Below are positions 60,029 to 64,000 of a stretch of 64,000 nt of DNA, piece after piece. Where the stretch lies: assembly GCA_028023455.1 (NCBI GenBank), contig JAQFVV010000256.1:419001-483000 (forward strand), given 5' to 3'. The translations under genes and the position numbers were made by a program. Under the pieces are notes generated by a model, which was given only the letters and a program-made list of their open reading frames with translations, was not told the DNA's origin and made no database searches. This DNA is from Epiperipatus broadwayi. Its lineage: Eukaryota > Onychophora > Udeonychophora > Euonychophora > Peripatidae. Position 1 is the first letter of the stretch; each line of letters opens with the position of its first letter.

Positions 60029-63000
60029 ATTTTTATATTAAGCTATTTACAATCTTCCATTGTAATGCTCTTTATGTTTTTACTTATTATTAAAATATCA
60101 ATTGGAATATGTATTACATAATATAATCATTGTTCACAATTAATTATTAATAGAAGAAAAAAAATTAATGTTTTTTATTAGATTGGTAATTTAAAAAATA
60201 TACCTTAGTATGATACACCCTTTCTACTTTTGGTCAACACACACTCTTGGGTTTCCCCATGCATAAATATATACATTATTTTAAATATTTTTTTATCATA
60301 CAAAAGCTATAATTTATTTCAAATTTGTGATTTTAAAAATAAATATGTAAAGCTTTTTGCATTTATTCCTATCATGTTCAAATTTTATAGACTACATCTG
60401 CACTTTCAAAATTTGTTTTTGATTAATGAAATTAAGCAATATTATATACTTCTAGAAAACATAACATTTGAAAATATTTATTTAAAAATAAAACTCAATA
60501 AAATTGCAAAACGAAAGGTTTTATCTCTCTCCCCTCCCCTTTTTCTGTGATTTTTTTTTAAAAAATTAATTTTTCATAAGGCAGATTAAATAATTTTATT
60601 TGTTTCCATTTGAAATAAATTTAACCCCTTATCAGGTAGCATATATGAAGTATTTTTCATTCTTTTTGTATGCAGAAACAAATATTTGTTAGAATAAAAA
60701 TCAGCTAATCTTATTATCTTAATTTATTAACACCTTAAAATAAAGCATATTAATTTTATTTAATAGTTACTACTTATCTGATTTTTTTTCGAGTTAACTG
60801 TTATATTTATTTTAATATGTAAATAAAATTAATGTAAAATAAAATGGTCATTTTGTTTTAATTGAAGTATTTGTAAAACAAGATTTTAATTGCAATTTAA
60901 AAGAATTAATCCCAAATCTATTTTAATCTATATCATATTTAGATTAAACTATTATTTAGTAGTTTGACGGCACATAAAGTTTTCACTATAAATTGTTCAC
61001 TGAAATCTGCATCACTGTATAATTTATTTTGTTTTATTTAATGATTGGTAGATCAATAGAGTGAATAAAGAGTTCTACATTGCTTAATATTAGATGCATA
61101 AAGAAAGTATAGTTATGAAAAGATTATTTTGTGTTTGTACAGATTATGCATTATTACTCTAAAACCCTTGATTCAAAATTATTTTTAGATTCTGAAAATT
61201 CATTCAAATGAACCAAGTTACTCTATAATAATAATGGAAAAATAGAAAATGTTTAAAAATTAGACATAAAATGTTCGCATAATTTTAAACTTATTATTAA
61301 ATTTTTTTTAAAAAAAAATAATTTCATAAGAAATAAAATAAATACGTTTAAATTAATTATTGTTATTGATTATAAAGAAATTTTGCATTGATAAACAGCA
61401 GAAATTCAATACTATATTACAATAAAAATTTTACCATTTGTGTTTATTATAAAAGTGTTGATAAAAAACAAAGATACTTTAAAATTATTTAATTTATTAA
61501 TAAATATTTTTTAAAATAATAATTAAATGAAAAAAGCATTTTTCATTATCTATTTGCTTTTATTTAATTATTAAAAATGTTACATTACAATATGAAATGT
61601 ATAAATTTGTACACAAAAATAATAAACACAATATGAAACTAAATAAAAACAGGTACTTGTGGCTTTTTAATATGGCATTCTGCATGGCAAATACAGGCAC
61701 AGCAAGTTTAATACAAGTACCTAAAAAAGTTTATTATTGCAAAAACTGATATGTAAAAATGATCATTTCATTGGATTCTTTTTCTGCTGACATTTTAAGG
61801 ACAGATATTTAATACACAATTGCAAGGATAAATATTGAATACCCAGTTGCAATATTTTAATTTTGTATTTTGTACACAGTTTAAAACAAATAAACTAGTG
61901 TGATTTTTTTTAACATTTTTTAAAAAAAGAATAATATTTGAGCGTATGTATTTTTACATTAGTTACTGACACAATCATGCCAGGAAATAAAAACTGCTAT
62001 TATATTTTTTCTCTATTTATATCTTATTAAAACATTAACTTTTAGTATAAAATATCTTTTTTTTCCTACTTTTAGATATTATACATAGTTTCAATATATT
62101 CATTCAGCTTATGTAAAATATTTAACATTTTATAAAAATGTATTACCATTTATAATAATATTCTGACCACATAGTTTATTTTAAGTCTTATATGATATAA
62201 TTAATAGTCACCTGACATTAAAAGCTGTGACTATTTTTTTTCTGTTTTTATCTGCTATTGAAAATTAACTTTTAGTGTAGAATAACTTCTCCCTTTTCTT
62301 TGTTTTTGAATATCACACATGGCTATAAATTATTCACATTGCTTACATATAAAGTTTAACTTTTTTATAAAAGTGTTTTATTACTATATTAATTTTTTTT
62401 TTAGAATTAGTGATATAACAACATGACAATATATTATGTCATTAGGTTTTTCTAGATTCTCTCTTCTAATGAAAATTATTTTTACTCTAGAATGGCATAT
62501 TTATTTGTTTTTATATGTCATATATATGTGAGAATTAATATGCATTGCAAGTATTTACACAGTATATAGACAAACATATTTAGCTCTCATTAGTTTTTTT
62601 ATTGATTCATGCAATCCAGACACTGTGGTCTTTATGTATAGATTTGCATCATCATAAATGGCTGGTATAAAAGTGATTAAAAAGTTGAAAAGTTCAAATT
62701 CATGCAGTTTGGAGTAATAGTAGTATGTCTATATTTTATATAAATTTATAAACTATATATACATGAATAAGAAGGATTACTTGCCATACTTATGATGAAG
62801 GGTTTGAATTAAAGTAAAACTTAGAATTTTTAAATTGAATGAAAATTTCAGACAATCTCAGGAATATTATTGTCAGATTATTAGCTGATGGATAGCCTAA
62901 TTAGTCATCATAATTAGTAACTTGTAATATATATGTTTTTTAAATAGATGCAAAATAATAGGAACAACATTTAAAACTTAGTCAAATGATAGCTAACTAG

Positions 63001-64000
63001 TCTAATAAACAATGCCTTTCCCCCATTTTACCATGGAAAAGAGCTGTAAAATATTTTGCCTTGGAGTGCATATTTAAAATAATTTTATTTTATATGTGTT
63101 TTTAATGTGTGTAATATCATACTGTTTTCATGATGTTAATTTGCACATTTTTAATAATAAGTTCTTTTTCAAATGTCTTTGATCATATATTTATGAATGC
63201 ATCTCTCCACAATGTGTTAAAAGTGTTTATCAACCAGTTTCTACCTTGTGTAAGAATGGTATAGTGAAAATTACACTACAGAACTATTATTTATTAAGTA
63301 GGTTATCTCTAATCTAATGAATGACTAAATAAAAATTATTAATATTGCTTATATCTGTAACATTTCTGTGGCATTTATTTTTTTCTGTCATTTGGTGATT
63401 GAGTTTAATGTATGATATTCTAAGTTTTACTTTTTGATATTTTTTCTAGATGTCATTTATAGCAAGTAATCAGACGGCCAAAAAATAACTCTTACACATG
63501 TACTGTAGGAAGAAAATTTTGACAGATTTTTCATTTTATATTGATATTGCAGAAAATTATTTCTTTTTTCTTACTTTAGGGGATTTTAAATTATTAAGTA
63601 TTCATTTTTTAATAAATATGTAATTCTTACTTATAGGTTTTTTAAAATATATTTTATTTTCATATGTATCTTATACTATTAAAACTTACATGACAGCAGA
63701 TATAAAATACTTTGTATCAATAATATTTTTTTTAATTTCTAAATTTGATGGAATGTTCATGTGTTTTAGAAAAGCTTATGAAATATGTATTGAGGTATAT
63801 GAAATATTATTAGCTAATTAAATCAAGAAAATAGTCACACATAACAATGAAAAAAAAACATTATTGACTGTTAAACTTGATATTTATGTATATTTAATTT
63901 CACAATGAAAAAATTATTTATCTATTTCTTGAAGCAAATATCAGATCCCAATTAAAACTGAGATATAGTAATATTGCAATGTTCATACTAGACAGGCATG
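60029..64000. other. AT-rich DNA, no gene recognised
   Basis: Four kilobases without identifiable coding, RNA or transposon motifs. The 106-codon plus-strand frame at 60230-60550 has no motif and a composition typical of chance frames in A/T-rich DNA. Confidence 0.55.

Noticed and set aside
60230-60550. 106-codon plus-strand frame
   Set aside because: No domain, composition as expected by chance in A/T-rich DNA, and no splice or conservation evidence available.

Overview
This window is AT-rich, non-coding animal DNA. I see no intact host gene, no rRNA and no functional tRNA gene. All longer open frames are microsatellite translations, chance frames or pieces of dead transposons. The retroelement mix (RTE-type LINEs, a Ty3/gypsy-like element, a hAT transposase, tRNA-derived SINEs, long GATA/GATG and TA microsatellites) points to an invertebrate metazoan. 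I cannot name the clade from the sequence.

The most interesting content is a scattered superfamily of short repeats, each carrying a type I hammerhead ribozyme. The best preserved is at 31370-31428 (minus strand). It has CUGAUGA and GAAA cores, a two-base-pair stem III, a GUC cleavage triplet and a bipartite stem I of 6+6 bp. I count fourteen hammerhead or hammerhead-like sites in three sequence groups. One group is a tandem array at 13308-15663 with a ~418-bp unit and one ribozyme per unit. A second has a ~455-bp unit and copies at 12005, 17862, 21680, 31266, 34339, 39186 and 42360. A third is a single decayed copy near 54091. Insertions share a layout: an inverted segment on one side, a sense segment ending at a fixed 3' terminus on the other, and 12-14 bp target-site duplications where I could find them. 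This resembles metazoan retrozymes or the pseudo-LTRs of Penelope-like elements. No partner reverse transcriptase of that type is visible here.

Layout: LINE tail (1-298, minus); dead Ty3/gypsy-like element (about 4430-7100, minus); SINE (7884); hammerhead foldback (12005); hammerhead satellite (13308-15663) with an embedded Illumina adapter sequence (14445-14460); LINE relic on minus (about 16000-18900); RTE LINE (about 19990-22690, plus) split by a hammerhead element; hairpin repeats (22795-23550); LINE relic (26660-27905); hAT relic (about 28650-29836); hammerhead elements (31266, 34339); tetranucleotide tract (33020-33353); second RTE LINE (38690-40320) split by a SINE and a hammerhead fragment; hammerhead tandem (42360-43132); RTE tail (46741-47040); two SINEs (47269, 47723); foldbacks (45973, 49824, 50135); gag-like coiled-coil relic (51200-53390, minus); hammerhead relic (54091); GATA-GATG-GATA tract (55891-56315); RTE scrap (58960-59345); SINE (59908-60018, minus). 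The rest is AT-rich DNA in which I recognise nothing.

Nothing here forms a working pathway. The record is one of nested insertions, and the nearly identical satellite units and perfect target duplications suggest that the hammerhead elements and SINEs moved more recently than the LINEs they interrupt.
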